Assembly (NCBI GenBank): GCA_946803715.1
Contig: CAMPET010000172.1
Coordinates: 86,372 to 113,430 of the forward strand
Direction of reading: 5' to 3'
Length of the DNA: 27,059 nt
Origin: Beroe ovata
Taxonomy: Eukaryota; Ctenophora; Nuda; Beroida; Beroidae
Shown: positions 1 through 10,267 of the stretch, one piece after another
Numbering within the stretch: the stretch's first letter is position 1
Layout of the letters: every line of letters begins with the position of its first letter
Translations under genes and position numbers: made by a program
Notes under the pieces: model-generated
Database searches by the model: none
The model's input: the letters and a program-made list of their open reading frames with translations, nothing else
What the model was told of the DNA's origin: nothing

Positions 1-19
1 CACCCCCCCGCCCCCCCCC

Positions 20-66
<47 letters not shown>
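1..66. repeat. Poly-C tract
   Basis: A nearly pure run of C broken by one G, two A and one T. It is low-complexity and may mark a hard-to-assemble or error-prone point. The opposite strand is a long G-run able to form G-quadruplexes. No gene is visible in it. Confidence 0.9.
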
Positions 67-69
<3 letters not shown>

Positions 70-120
70 CCACTCACCCTACTTTTTTCTCTTTCTACGT
101 CGCACTGTTACTAATCCTCT

Positions 121-252
121 CTGTACCTAACGAGGTCTGTAACTAAGGAGGACTGTAACTCAGGAGGACTGCAACTCAGGAGGACTGTAACTCAGGAGGA
201 CTGTAACTCAGGAGGACTGTAACTCAGGAGGACTGTAACTCAGGAGGACTGA
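121..252. repeat. 16-bp minisatellite
   Basis: About eight head-to-tail copies of a 16-bp unit of the form AGGAGGACTGTAACTC. The left copies are more diverged and the right copies nearly identical, the usual pattern of a tandem array homogenised at one end. No coding role is seen. Confidence 0.9.
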
Positions 253-1312
253 TCGTTTTATCCATATTTCACACACTTCTCTCATAAAAGGTCTCGACTT
301 TTCTGCTATTCAAGGAGCCCCTTTCTCTATGCCTTGATATGTAACAACTGTACTCTCTCTCTTGCTCCACATTCACACAGGAATCGTATATTATTGGATT
401 ATTCTAGTGGAGGGAGAACTATTAGGATTCCCTGACAGGAGCATGACAGTCAAATAGACAGTTCCCGCATTAAAATATACCCAATATATAGCGAGTCACC
501 TCATAATGTTCCATCCAATGTAAAATGTAATGTAGGTGTCCAATAAGACTACTTAAGTACTTAAAACCTATTGCATATTATGGTGTGACAATTTTCTGCC
601 TCATTCATGCAGTTCATGATCATCGTCTCAAATGTAATGTATTTATATAGCCACTGTGTGCCAGTGCAGTAAAGTGACTGCTGAGTGCTGCGCCAAATTA
701 GGTGCTGTGTCTATAACAATCTATTTTGGGTGAGAAATATCGCAGCATGCCGTGAAATTGCACATGGTCCATGGTGAAACCCTGTTCATACTACACACTG
801 GGCTTGAGCATGTTGTGATATCCATTATTCATAACAGTGCAAATGTAGCATGAAATTACCCAACCTCACAAAGTGAGTTCTTACATTAAAACTTCGTGGA
901 CACAATACCTTCACGACTTATTGAAGATGCAAAAGTTAGAGCACTTACAGACGAATTGGTTTTACACTTCATAGAGGTTGAACGTTACACACACTGAATT
1001 TTATGAACTGATCTACCATTCTGTGACTATCAAGTCACGGTTTCCTTAAAATACTTGTTACAGTATACCTACTCAATGCCTTTTTGCTAAGTTAGCAATG
1101 GGTTTGTTGGGTATATGGCTGATTTGGTACATAAGTCTACTGAATCATAACAGGCGAAAAATTGGGAATAGGATTTGCATAGACTTAAAGAAAGAATAAG
1201 ATTTTATACTAGACATAATCATTCATCTATTGGGGAGGTAATAAACAAGAATGGTATCCCCATACTAAATTAATCCTAAGCTAATTGATTTGGATAAGGT
1301 ACATAGCCTTAC
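253..1312. other. No gene recognised; probably intron of the PHACTR-like gene
   Basis: This stretch lies downstream of a phase 1 splice donor on the - strand (GT at 1312-1311), so it is most likely intron of the PHACTR-like gene. I looked for the expected next exon, the first RPEL motif (pattern L-x-R-K-I-S-x-R followed by E-E-L), and did not find it. A short - strand open stretch at about 890-960 does not match it. The sequence is AT-rich with no convincing repeat or RNA gene. Confidence 0.5.
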
Positions 1313-1642
1313 TTTTTTGAGTAGCCTCAAATTGTTCACTCTTTTTCTTCCTCTTCCATTTCCAAGGCTTCATCATGTGCAATAACGATTTCTTCTTCTT
1401 TTTCTCCTGAGGAGAACCACTTCCACCACTCTGAGTAGGATTTCATTCAAGGTATGAATCATATTTTGCTTGAGTTCATACAATTTACCAGTATATTACC
1501 ATGATTAATACACAATAGAATCACAGCTTACATTTTCATCACTGTTTTTATGCAATCCTCCTTCAGAATCACTGACACTTCTTCTCAAAATTGCTGAATC
1601 ATGAACATCTATTCGCTGTTGAAATTGAGGACTTGATGTCAT
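1313..1642 (-). CDS. PHACTR-like phosphatase and actin regulator, N-terminal part (partial)
   Basis: PHACTR proteins bind G-actin through RPEL motifs and bind protein phosphatase 1, linking actin state to dephosphorylation. Two coding exons are seen on the - strand. Exon a spans 1646-1532 with ATG at 1642 and 37 codons; exon b spans 1430-1313 and ends in phase 1. The decisive match is in exon b: a Gly/Ser stretch, a Lys run, then the motif MKPWKWKRKKKSEQF, the basic segment that precedes the first RPEL motif in PHACTR1-4. Exon a carries LRRSVSDSE, a likely basophilic phosphorylation site. Splice sites are good (CTACAG before exon a; GTAAGC and GTAAGG donors) and phases agree. The RPEL repeats and the PP1-binding C-terminus lie beyond the left edge. 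The start is the first ATG after an acceptor-like CTCTACAG, so there may be a 5'UTR intron. The family call rests on one motif and is fairly secure; which PHACTR it is cannot be said. Confidence 0.75.
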
Positions 1643-2254
1643 AAACCTGTAGAGTAAGAATCATTAATAGCCTCAAATCCCACTGCAACCAACCATCTGC
1701 ATTTTGCAAGAATTAAGCCATCAAAGTATTCGATGAATACCAATATTCAGACACAATGGATAAGCATTTAGCAATCAACCAATTACAATTATATCAATTT
1801 TCTAATCTACCAATTCATACAGTGATGTCAAGACAATTTCTATTTTGACTGCAATTGGAAATTTCTAGACTTACAAATTAAATCATGCAATGACTATGTG
1901 ATGGAATCAATAGAACTTCATGTAGAAACAATTTTACTGTGCCTATAGCATTTAAAGTGAAAGCCAGCAGGAATCATAATTGAAAAGATCTGCATAAATA
2001 TCTGCATGCAAATAAATCACCCAAACAAAATTGAAAATGATGCAAAATGCAAATTTAAAGAACAAAGAAACAATTCTCATCAAAGGCGAAATCCCATTTT
2101 CCCACGCATTTTCCCACGCATCCCATTTTCCCACGCGATACGCACAATAATGCATTGCATTTGCATTAATGCATTGTATCATCAGATTATATTTGCTTGA
2201 TGATATTTGTCCACTTGCACTGTTCATGTTTTCCATTTTCCAATTCCATCGATA

Positions 2255-2535
2255 AAATTGCGCGGCGCAGCGGCGCACGCGGCACAAAGCTAGGAACAGG
2301 TCAATCAATAAAATAAATTTTAATGCCCGTATACGATAGACCGGGCCAAAATTAGTTTCGCGCGCACGCCGCTCGCAATTTTTTGTTGCGATCGCAAAAT
2401 CGAGATTGATGTCGCGGCTCGCGTCAGAAGGCCTAGCATTGTAAAATTTCACCCTACCCTTGCTGGCGGAATGAAAATTGCGCGCACCGACCGCGACGGT
2501 AGGGTGAAACCCTACAAGCCTAGCATCGCCAAGCA
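2255..2535. promoter_or_regulatory. CpG-rich block, candidate bidirectional promoter
   Basis: The block is strikingly richer in CG dinucleotides than its AT-rich surroundings (runs such as GCGCGGCGCAGCGGCGCACG). It sits between the divergent PHACTR-like and PGAM5 genes. It also contains a 12-bp inverted repeat, TTTCACCCTACC at 2447-2458 and its complement at 2498-2509. A promoter role is inferred from position and composition only. A non-autonomous transposable element is an alternative, because part of the block recurs at 2779-3055. Confidence 0.3.
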
Positions 2536-3055
2536 AGTTGAAGTATTGCAGTCCGATATCACATATTGGTGCATTTTATTTATTCACTTTAACGTAATGT
2601 TCGTATTTTTAACGTAATGTTGTTCGTATCACGAAATGCTGGGAGCTCCAGTCGAATATTTAGTGAATCACCGAATATTTAGTGAATCACCGCCAAGAAA
2701 AAGGGAATTAATATTTATTGAATGATGCTTTTTGAATNTATAATGTTACTTCATAAGGGACCTTCAGGAACACCGTACGCGGCTCGCGTCAGAAGGCCAT
2801 AGCATTGTAAAATTCCACCCTACCCTTGCTGGCAGAATGAAAATTGCGCGCACCGACCGCGACGGTAGGGTAAAACCCTACAAGCCTAGCACCGCCAAGC
2901 AAGTTGAAGTATTGCAGTCCGATATCACATATTGGTGCAATTTATTGATTCACTTTAACGTAATGTTCGTATTTTTAACGTAATGTTGTTCGTATCACAA
3001 AATGTTCGTATCACGAAATGCTGGGAGCTCCAGTCGAATATTTAGTGAATCACCG
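2414..3055. repeat. Tandem duplication of a ~260-280 bp block
   Basis: Copy 1 (about 2414-2692) and copy 2 (about 2779-3055) both start at GCGGCTCGCGTCAGAAGG and end near GAATATTTAGTGAATCACCG. They differ by scattered substitutions and small indels. Copy 2 repeats a short GTTCGTATCAC segment, and copy 1 ends with a doubled 19-20 bp unit. A single undetermined base (N at 2738) lies between them, so the duplication may be an assembly join of two alleles rather than real. Confidence 0.8.
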
Positions 3056-3348
3056 ACATTGTTGATGTTATGTCAAAATCTTTATTTTATTCTATTTTAT
3101 TTCATTTGAATTGGGAGCACTGCTATTCATGAGGCTAGTTATTAAATCCACTTCAGATGATTGAACATTGTTCGTGGTGTGACAAAGTCATTACGTCAAT
3201 TGAATCAAACCACAAAAATTTGGCATTTGCAGACAGTTTCAAGACATAAGTTTCCTTCGAGATCTTATAAAATCTTTATATTTCATTATATTTGACATTT
3301 TCATACCACATATCATTTTCTTATTATCATTTCATCCTATACCTAGAT

Positions 3349-4140
3349 ATGAGGAGGAAATTAGCATTACTCTTTACTTCCCTGGGAAGTTCCGTGCTTG
3401 TTGCTGGAATACCATCTTATCAAGATGCTATGTGTAAAACCAGATGGGATGATAATTGGGATCATAGACAGCCAGAAAATCTTGTGAGAAAAGGGTCTCC
3501 TGATGAGAAAATCGCTGGGAAGACTTCTACTGCTAAGAGAACAATTTACTTAGTACGCCATGGGCAGTATCAGCTTGAGGAAAAAGAGGATAAGAACAAG
3601 ATCTTGACTACTCTTGGTCGCCAGCAAGCTGAGTGTACTGGAAATTATTTTGCCAAATTGGGTATCAAATTTTCTAACTTCACAGCTAGCACAATGAATA
3701 GGGCCAATGAAACTGGTAAAATAATCTACCACAAACTGGTTGATGTCACGTCACTCGAACCTAATGCTCATAAACTTGAGTTTGAGAGGTCGGACTTACT
3801 AAGAGAAGGATATCCAATGGAAGCAGTGCCTTATCACAAGTTTAGACCTGATGTTCAAGAATTTACTGATGGATGCCGTATTGAAGCTGCATTCAGGAGT
3901 TTTTTATCCAGGGCAGAATGTAGTCAAAATGAAGATTCCCATGAAATAATTGTTTGTCATGCCAATGTTATAAGATACTTTGTCTGTCGTGCCATGCAGC
4001 AACCCCCAGAAGGATGGCTGAGAATGAGTCTTGCCAATGGGAGTATAACTGAAATAGTGTTATATCCAAATGGCCATGTTACAGTTTTAGGTATAGGGGA
4101 AAAGGGTCACATTCCAGTCGATATGATCACATATACTTAG
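3349..4140 (+). CDS. PGAM5: PGAM5, mitochondrial serine/threonine phosphatase
   Basis: PGAM5 is a histidine-phosphatase-superfamily enzyme that dephosphorylates Ser/Thr proteins. It is anchored in mitochondria by an N-terminal membrane segment and acts in mitophagy, fission and cell-death signalling. The gene is uninterrupted, 263 aa (human form 289). An N-terminal hydrophobic stretch at about residues 5-21 fits the anchor. WDDNWD (33-38) matches the family's WDxNWD multimerisation motif. The catalytic RHG motif holds His71, and the second histidine is in CHANVIRY (His204). DLLREG, RIEAAFR and PPEGWLR are further family signatures. The KEAP1-binding NxESGE motif of the vertebrate protein is absent, so control by KEAP1 is not expected here. 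The human enzyme has RHS where this one has the canonical RHG. ATG 3349 is chosen because the open frame upstream has no other ATG and an acceptor-like ACCTAG ends 2 nt before it. ARS2 starts 201 bp downstream. Confidence 0.95.
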   Translation: MRRKLALLFTSLGSSVLVAGIPSYQDAMCKTRWDDNWDHRQPENLVRKGSPDEKIAGKTSTAKRTIYLVRHGQYQLEEKEDKNKILTTLGRQQAECTGNYFAKLGIKFSNFTASTMNRANETGKIIYHKLVDVTSLEPNAHKLEFERSDLLREGYPMEAVPYHKFRPDVQEFTDGCRIEAAFRSFLSRAECSQNEDSHEIIVCHANVIRYFVCRAMQQPPEGWLRMSLANGSITEIVLYPNGHVTVLGIGEKGHIPVDMITYT

Positions 4141-4341
4141 TTTTTGTGCCAGTTTCATCATTAACTAATATTTGCTTTATATAAGGTGGTTGAGAATTGA
4201 ATATATACCTACTTATTTAGGCATTTTGATTTGAAACATCAATTCCCACTTCAACTATCTAGATATACTATGTTCCTGCAGAAACTGCTCTGAAATAAGT
4301 TAATCCTTTCAAAAGTATTGAACCTTTTCATCACATAAGCC

Positions 4342-7300
4342 ATGGGAGACAGCGCAGATGAAGATGTTGATAGGCACAGTCGAAGTAGAGACAAATTTAA
4401 AAGAGAGCGAGAGGATCGAGAAGATCATGATAGATCTAGACGAGATGATCATGAACACAGGAGAAGAGATTATGAGAGACGGGGTAGAGATTACGACAGA
4501 TATCGGGATAGATCGCCTGCCTACAAACGCCCAAAACGAGAGTAAGTGGTTTTATGTTTAGTTTCATAACATAAGTTTCATAACATGATTCCTTACCAAG
4601 TAGATGATATTCAATTGTTCACATCCGCAGAGGATCACCAGGGGCGCCTGGAGGAATGCACCCATTCTATCCACCAGCATACCCTCCTCCATATGGTATG
4701 CCCCCTGCTGCAGCTCCCTGGCCAATGGCACCGGAGCACCAGCCTCACCCCAGCCCTGCTCACTCCAATGACAAACACAGGTACGCTTTTACCCCCTTTG
4801 TTCATGAGATATATAAGAAATTCAATTTGACGTCATATTGGAATAACCATTTCAGCCATGATGAGAACTATATGAGGAGGTTCAAGCAGTTTGTGCTCCT
4901 CCTGAAGGACGACGTCGATGAAGAAGAAGCTGTTTCAAGTTATAAGCAGTACAAGACTAAATACAAAAAGAACAGCATCACCAAGTTCTTCAAAAGTCAT
5001 CAAAATGAAGAATGGTATGTTGCCTGTGTAATGACTTTCATATCTCTTACAATTACAAACGAATTCCAGAAATATCCCAAACCATCAATCAATATATGCC
5101 AATGAGTGATACCATCTTAAGGTTGAGAGAAAAGTTTCACCCTGATTACCTAACTCGTAAGAAGAAGGAGTTAAAGCAGTGGAAGATCAAACGGCTTGAT
5201 ATTTACAAGAGAATCCAAGAGCTCGGATATCTGGATGATGTTGGTGTTTGTCATGAAGATCAAGACAAGCTGATGAAGGCTCTTGATGCTGCTGTGATTC
5301 TCATGGAGGGTGGGACACATCACGACCTAACCGTGTTGGATGGTCGAGATAGGAACTCTGATAAGCCACTCGTGGCGATTCCGGTGGCGAAGTTGAAAAA
5401 GGAGCAGCCAGCAGTGAAGCCTGAGTCAAAGGACTCCGATTCTGAAGAGGGGGATATAAAAGATGATGGTAAGATTCATGCCCTCGGAAGTTATTGTGTG
5501 AATATAAGTTATGGCAGTCTGCTGCACGCTGCTTGAACCTAAACTTGAGAAAAATAGCATATTTACAAATCTAATGTATCATCTATTCCCACATCAGCAT
5601 CACCATCTACCGAGGAGCCGGACGCCAAACTGCCTCAGCCCCTCCACAAGCCACAGTCTCTCTTTGTACGGTCTCTTACCCCTCTCATCACGAAGGAGGA
5701 TCTAATGCAGGTCGTCACGGGTCTCGCTCTCCCTGGTTTCTTGAGGATAGCAATGGCAGAACCACTCCCTGATAGGAAGTATGTGTGTTTTGGGAATTTG
5801 CGGCTTTAAAGAAGGAATTATTACTCCGAAATATGTACATATCATAAGTCTTCTCCTTTCTAAATTCATGAATGTATCTCTCCTTCACCCTCAATCCCAC
5901 TTAGCTGAAGAAGAGATCTCATCAATAACGTGATCTGATCTCGTTGTTTGCCTTGAGTTGTTTCTGTTCCGTTGTCATCTTTCCCCTTATCCGTTGTTTA
6001 TGTTTGTTAATTCCCCCAGAGCACACCTCTTGAACCATGTAAGTGGTTAAATGATGAATTCTCTAATGATGGAAGATAGTTTTTCACATGTTATAAGTAG
6101 GCTATCGGGTTTATTACTCCAGTTATATAGGTATTCGTTGATCATCAGTAGATATTGATCAATGGTTAAGATTTGAATCAGGCTCCTTTCAACGAGAAAT
6201 GTAGACAAAACGTAAGTATGGGTCTCCTTGACGTAGGATCAAAGCTGGCTTCAATCCAATACAGCGGAGAGAAGATTGTGATTGTGTAGTATCATTCCAC
6301 ACTTGGACGTTTGCGGAATATCCATCAGATCATCTAAAAACTGGAGAATCACAGTTATCACTCATCAAACGAGTTGAACTAAATCAAACCCCTATCATGC
6401 AGGTACTACCGGAGAGCATGGGTGACGTTCGCACACAACACCGACATCAAGGAAGCGTGCAGCGTGTTGATGAGCAGCAAGGTTGAGAAGTACGACCATG
6501 AACTGAATGTGGTTATCAATAGGGAGCTTAGTAAGAGGGTCAGATTTGTGCCCTCGCTAACTAGGTGGGTTTTTCTGCAATTTACAGAAACGATAAAAAC
6601 GATGTAAAACCGTGTTCTTGCTGAATGCTGAAATAAAGGTTGATCCACCCATTCGATAACATAATACACGGTAACAGATGAAAACATAATTTTGTTAAAC
6701 TAAAGGTGGCCCTGAACCCCCCCCCCTTGCTCCCTGCAGGTCGTTATATGCGGTGCAGGAAGACGTGAAGTGGCTGGAGATCCTGATAACGGAGCTGGAC
6801 AAGGCAGCCGGGTTATGGATGGTGGAGAAGGATGATAGCAACGATGAGGATGAAGATGGCGAGGGTGGGTTCTTTGTGTAACTTTTTTTATTTCTTCTCA
6901 GATATGAGGTCCAAGGTCACATGACAGACAGCTCCTCGGGGGAACGAGATAGGGGCAAAATTCGATCGGGAATCGATTCAGCGTCCAAAAATACATAGGA
7001 ATTGATGGTATTTGTATTGGAATCAGGCAAAAAGTTTTCTTAGAATTTCTAATGATAGGATCGGTAAAATTGAAGTGAATGACTCCACACTTTTGTACTT
7101 CGATTTTGAAGGTCTCTAATGAAACCTTAATTGGTACTTAGGACATTATTTTCCGTCAGATCATCTCTCCTACTCTCAGACTACAAGTATCAGTCCTTTT
7201 TACGATCCTGCCGAGTTCGTACTTGCCGTAAAACCACGCCCAAATCATGATTTTAAACCTGTGGGAAGCATTAACTACAAAATCACAGAAATCAGTGGGA

Positions 7301-9557
7301 CACACCAAATGGGTCAAATATTTTTCCGACACGATGACTGGTTATAGATGTTACTGGCCTATTTTTTGACGTAGAATCCGAATCTGACGGAATTTTAGGG
7401 CCTACTCACCGAGAAATTAGTCAAAATTGCCATTTCCTCTCAGATATGAAGTCCAAGGTCACATGACAGACTACAAGTCCGGTCCTACTCTCAGACTACA
7501 ATTATCAGTCCTTTTTACGATCATGCCGAGTTCGTACTTGCCGTAAAACCACGCCCAAATCATGATTTTAAACCTGTGGGAAGCATTAGCTACAAAAACA
7601 TGAAAATCAGTGGGACACACCAAATGGGTCAAATTTTTTCGCCAACACGATGACTGTTTATAGGTGTTCATGGCCTATTTTTTGACGTAGAATCCGAATC
7701 TGGAGGAATTGTAAGACTAACTCATCGATGAATCAGTGAAAAAACTCATTTCTCTTTCCAACAAATTACCTCATTCTCTACTTATGGGTATCACGTGGGT
7801 ATCTTGGTCTGACAAAGTCCCCTTCAGATAAGCGAAGAGCTGGAAGCACCGAGTACACGTACAACAATCCCATGATTGATGAGCTACGCCGGTACACGGA
7901 CGAGTCTCTGAAAATACCGACACTCGATCACGAGATGGACGAACAGGGGGAAACGGACGAGGACGAGATCCATATCATACCGGACAAGAAGCTAAAGGTG
8001 AAAACCAATGACAGAGAGAGCTAATGAACCCAGTTGAGAGTGATACTTTTGTTGAGTTTTTAGCACACTCTATTGATATGTTCTTTTCCAGATACTCGAC
8101 AAGCTGATCATATATCTGCGTGTTGTACATATGGTGGATTACTATAACGGAACAGAATTCCCAAATGAAGATGAGATGCCCAATAAGATAGGAGTGTTCC
8201 ACATTAGGGGCCCTCTCGAGAGTTCGTCGTCGAAAACAACCCTACAAGATGGTAAGAGCAGTTGCCGGGATTTCAAGTCGCCCTTTTTCAATGAAAATAA
8301 CCGGTTGTAGGCCGATGTAAAGATGTATTGGTCAATCAATTTTAGTTAATTGATGTAAATATTGTCGAGATATGAATCCCTACTCTCAGTTCACGACTGG
8401 AATGGTCAGTTGAAGAACAAGATACAAGCTGTGATTGATGACATGCGTGGTGTCACGATTCCCGAGAATGAGGCTAAGGATATCGGGCTCAAAACTGAGG
8501 AGGAGGTGGGTGTCTGAGTCCAGTTAAGCTTGACACCACTTTTGCTTGGCGCCACTTTTGCTTGACACCACTTTTGCTTGACACCACTTTTACTTGATGC
8601 AAGATCATCTCACACCACTTATGCTTGACACCAGTTTATCTTGACGCCATTGTAACACACCATCTCAATCCATTGCAGTCGATTGAAGAGTTTGTGAAAA
8701 TCAACACTGAAGAGCAGGGTCCAGGGAAGTTTCATTGTCCACTATCCGGTAAAAAGTTCAAAGGACCCGAGTTTGTGAGGAAACACATCTTCAACAAGCA
8801 CGCGGAGAAAGTGGAAAATGTTAAGAAAGACGTGAGTTTAAATCCGAGTAATATTTGAGTGAGAATCTCTTCATGAAAAGATTGACAATCTCATTAAAGT
8901 TTATTCGCGTCTGTGTTGTCGCTGAAGTTAAATGCCTTGCACAGATTTTCTGACATATGATTGCTATCGACAGGTTGTTTTCTGGAACAACTATGTTTTG
9001 GAACCACGTCGACCTATGGACCCTCTCTTTCCACCCCCGCAACAATCCAGCAACGGTGGCGGAGGTAGCAACACTGGGTACAGCAACCAGCATACCAACA
9101 GCAACAACAACAATAACAACAACAGTTACTCTACTTCTACACCCAACACGAGTTACACTCAGCCACCAAGACCAAGTTATCCCGGATTCCCGGCTCCCTA
9201 CGGATTCCCTGGACCATTCCCGCAGTAAGTTGCCGAAAATGAGCGTCGGAATGGGGCACCAGCGACATCGGAATTCGAACAATGAGGCTGACTCGCTGTA
9301 ACGCGCGGTGATATTATTGTCGTACTGAATGCGCTGGAAAGCCGCGCAGCACCAGCTTTCATGCAAATGCTGAGCGCGCCGCATGCGCGCATGTGTGCTT
9401 TTTACAGCGACTTCGGTACCCTCGTTTTTTTCAGTGCGTTTCTCAACATTTCTTTGGATTAATGATTCATGATTTCAGACCTGCTCCTAAGGGAAGAAAA
9501 GTGATCAACTACAATGATTTGGATGCTCCTGATGAATATGATGTGCTAGGAGTTTAA
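4342..9557 (+). CDS. SRRT: ARS2/SRRT (Serrate), cap-binding-complex RNA effector
   Basis: ARS2 binds the nuclear cap-binding complex and directs capped RNA polymerase II transcripts to processing, export or decay, including primary microRNA and histone mRNA. Thirteen exons join in phase to exactly 750 codons plus stop: 4342-4541, 4631-4780, 4856-5014, 5122-5468, 5598-5778, 6403-6564, 6740-6864, 7828-7997, 8092-8251, 8390-8505, 8679-8831, 8974-9224, 9479-9557. In order: an Arg/Asp/Glu-rich N-terminus (1-66), a Pro-rich stretch (67-117), the SERRATE/ARS2 N-terminal domain (about 117-240; [17 protein letters not shown]), an acidic linker, an RRM-like fold (about 300-400; SLFVRSL, RRAWVTF), a helical part ([18 protein letters not shown]), and the single zinc finger (Cys610, His626, His631; [17 protein letters not shown], nearly unchanged from human). 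Next come an Asn/Pro/Gly-rich stretch and the conserved acidic end DLDAPDEYD. It starts 201 bp after PGAM5 and ends 276 bp before ERH. The acceptor at 5122 (TTAAG) and the donor at 6865 are the least certain. Confidence 0.95.
7168..7740. repeat. ~315-bp tandem repeat inside an ARS2 intron
   Basis: Two direct copies start at 7168 and 7483 with TCCTACTCTCAGACTACA and share long, nearly identical stretches (for example GCCGAGTTCGTACTTGCCGT). A further fragment near 6900 repeats the sequence found near 7442 (CCAAGGTCACATGACAGAC), so the array once had more copies or a complex unit. It lies wholly within the 6865-7827 intron and does not touch coding sequence. Confidence 0.85.
8526..8645. repeat. 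16-bp minisatellite inside an ARS2 intron
   Basis: Several copies of a unit of the form GCTTGACACCACTTTT, the right part degenerate. It occupies most of the 8506-8678 intron just before the zinc-finger exon. Confidence 0.85.
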
Positions 9558-9833
9558 GGAACTCGATCGGAGAAAGAGTTAAGAGTTTGTCAGAATCATA
9601 ATCATGATGGAAATTTATCCCAATATTTATCACCTGTAAACTCTTCATGACATCTTTTATCTATGTGAAATGTTTGCTTCTATAAGAAATTATTGCTTCA
9701 TTTCATCAGTTAAGCTGTTTCAAGTTTGAAGTATTCTTAATGCTATTTACTTTCGATATCCATATACATACCATGTCAGTTACTCTTCTTAGTTACTCTT
9801 CTATAGATAACTAACCCCTCTTCACCCTTTAGC

Positions 9834-10267
9834 ATGACTGATGGTCGATGCATCCTGTTAGTTCAGCCCCTTCATCAGAAATCGTCCAAGACCTACGCAC
9901 AATTCGAAACATTCACCGACTGCCTGCAAGCCATCATCAGAGTTTATGAGGAACATCTGAAGTGCGTCTTCGATCATGTGAGTTAGACAGGATGATAAGA
10001 TTTACACTTTCTGATGAGAAGTTATTCGATTTTTCACAGGGATTTGCACGTGACTTAATGAATCGCCTATTTCAGGATGAAAAGATAACATACAACATCA
10101 GTCAGCTGATGGACTTCATTCAGAATCTTTCGGACATCCTTGTTCTGATATTCAACAAGGAAACGAGCTCCTACGAACCGCAGGGTCGCCGATTTATAAA
10201 GCAGAAAATATACGGGTACCTAGCGTATACTGCAACAAACAAACGCGGGAGACCATATTTCTATTGA
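9834..10267 (+). CDS. ERH: ERH, enhancer of rudimentary homolog (diverged)
   Basis: ERH is a small dimeric nuclear protein that works with RNA-processing machinery, including DGCR8 in primary microRNA processing. Exons 9834-9977 and 10076-10267 join in phase 0 to 111 aa (human 104). Landmarks are ILLVQP, KTYAQFE, VYEEHLK, then ITYNISQLMDFI and IKQKIY, all collinear with human ERH. The donor GTGAGT at 9978 was chosen over GTGCGT at 9962 because it keeps phase and restores exactly the eight residues between HLK and ITY found in human. By eye, identity to human is only about half or less, whereas fly and human ERH are very similar, so this copy is strongly diverged. The tail after KIY differs from other ERH proteins. 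An alternative donor at 10216 could join a downstream exon at 10589 ending in TAA at 10668-10670. The ATG lies 1 nt after a strong acceptor-like CACCCTTTAG. Confidence 0.88.

Larger units (their letters stand above)
1647..3348. other. Spacer between divergent PHACTR-like and PGAM5 genes
   Basis: About 1.7 kb between two genes pointing away from each other. It holds AT-rich sequence to about 2240, then a CpG-rich block, then a duplicated block separated by an N at 2738. There are open frames on both strands, one of 194 codons on the - strand at 1952-2536, but none has splice context or family resemblance, and the long one runs through the CpG-rich duplicated block. Shared promoters for both genes probably lie here. 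Confidence 0.5.

Noticed and set aside
1952-2536. A 194-codon open frame on the - strand.
   Set aside because: It runs through the CpG-rich duplicated block, has no similarity or splice context, and its length is explained by the local lack of stop codons.
9962-9967. GTGCGT as the donor of ERH exon 1.
   Set aside because: It leaves phase 2, and joining to the clear acceptor at 10076 gives an immediate stop. The GTGAGT at 9978 keeps phase and the conserved spacing.
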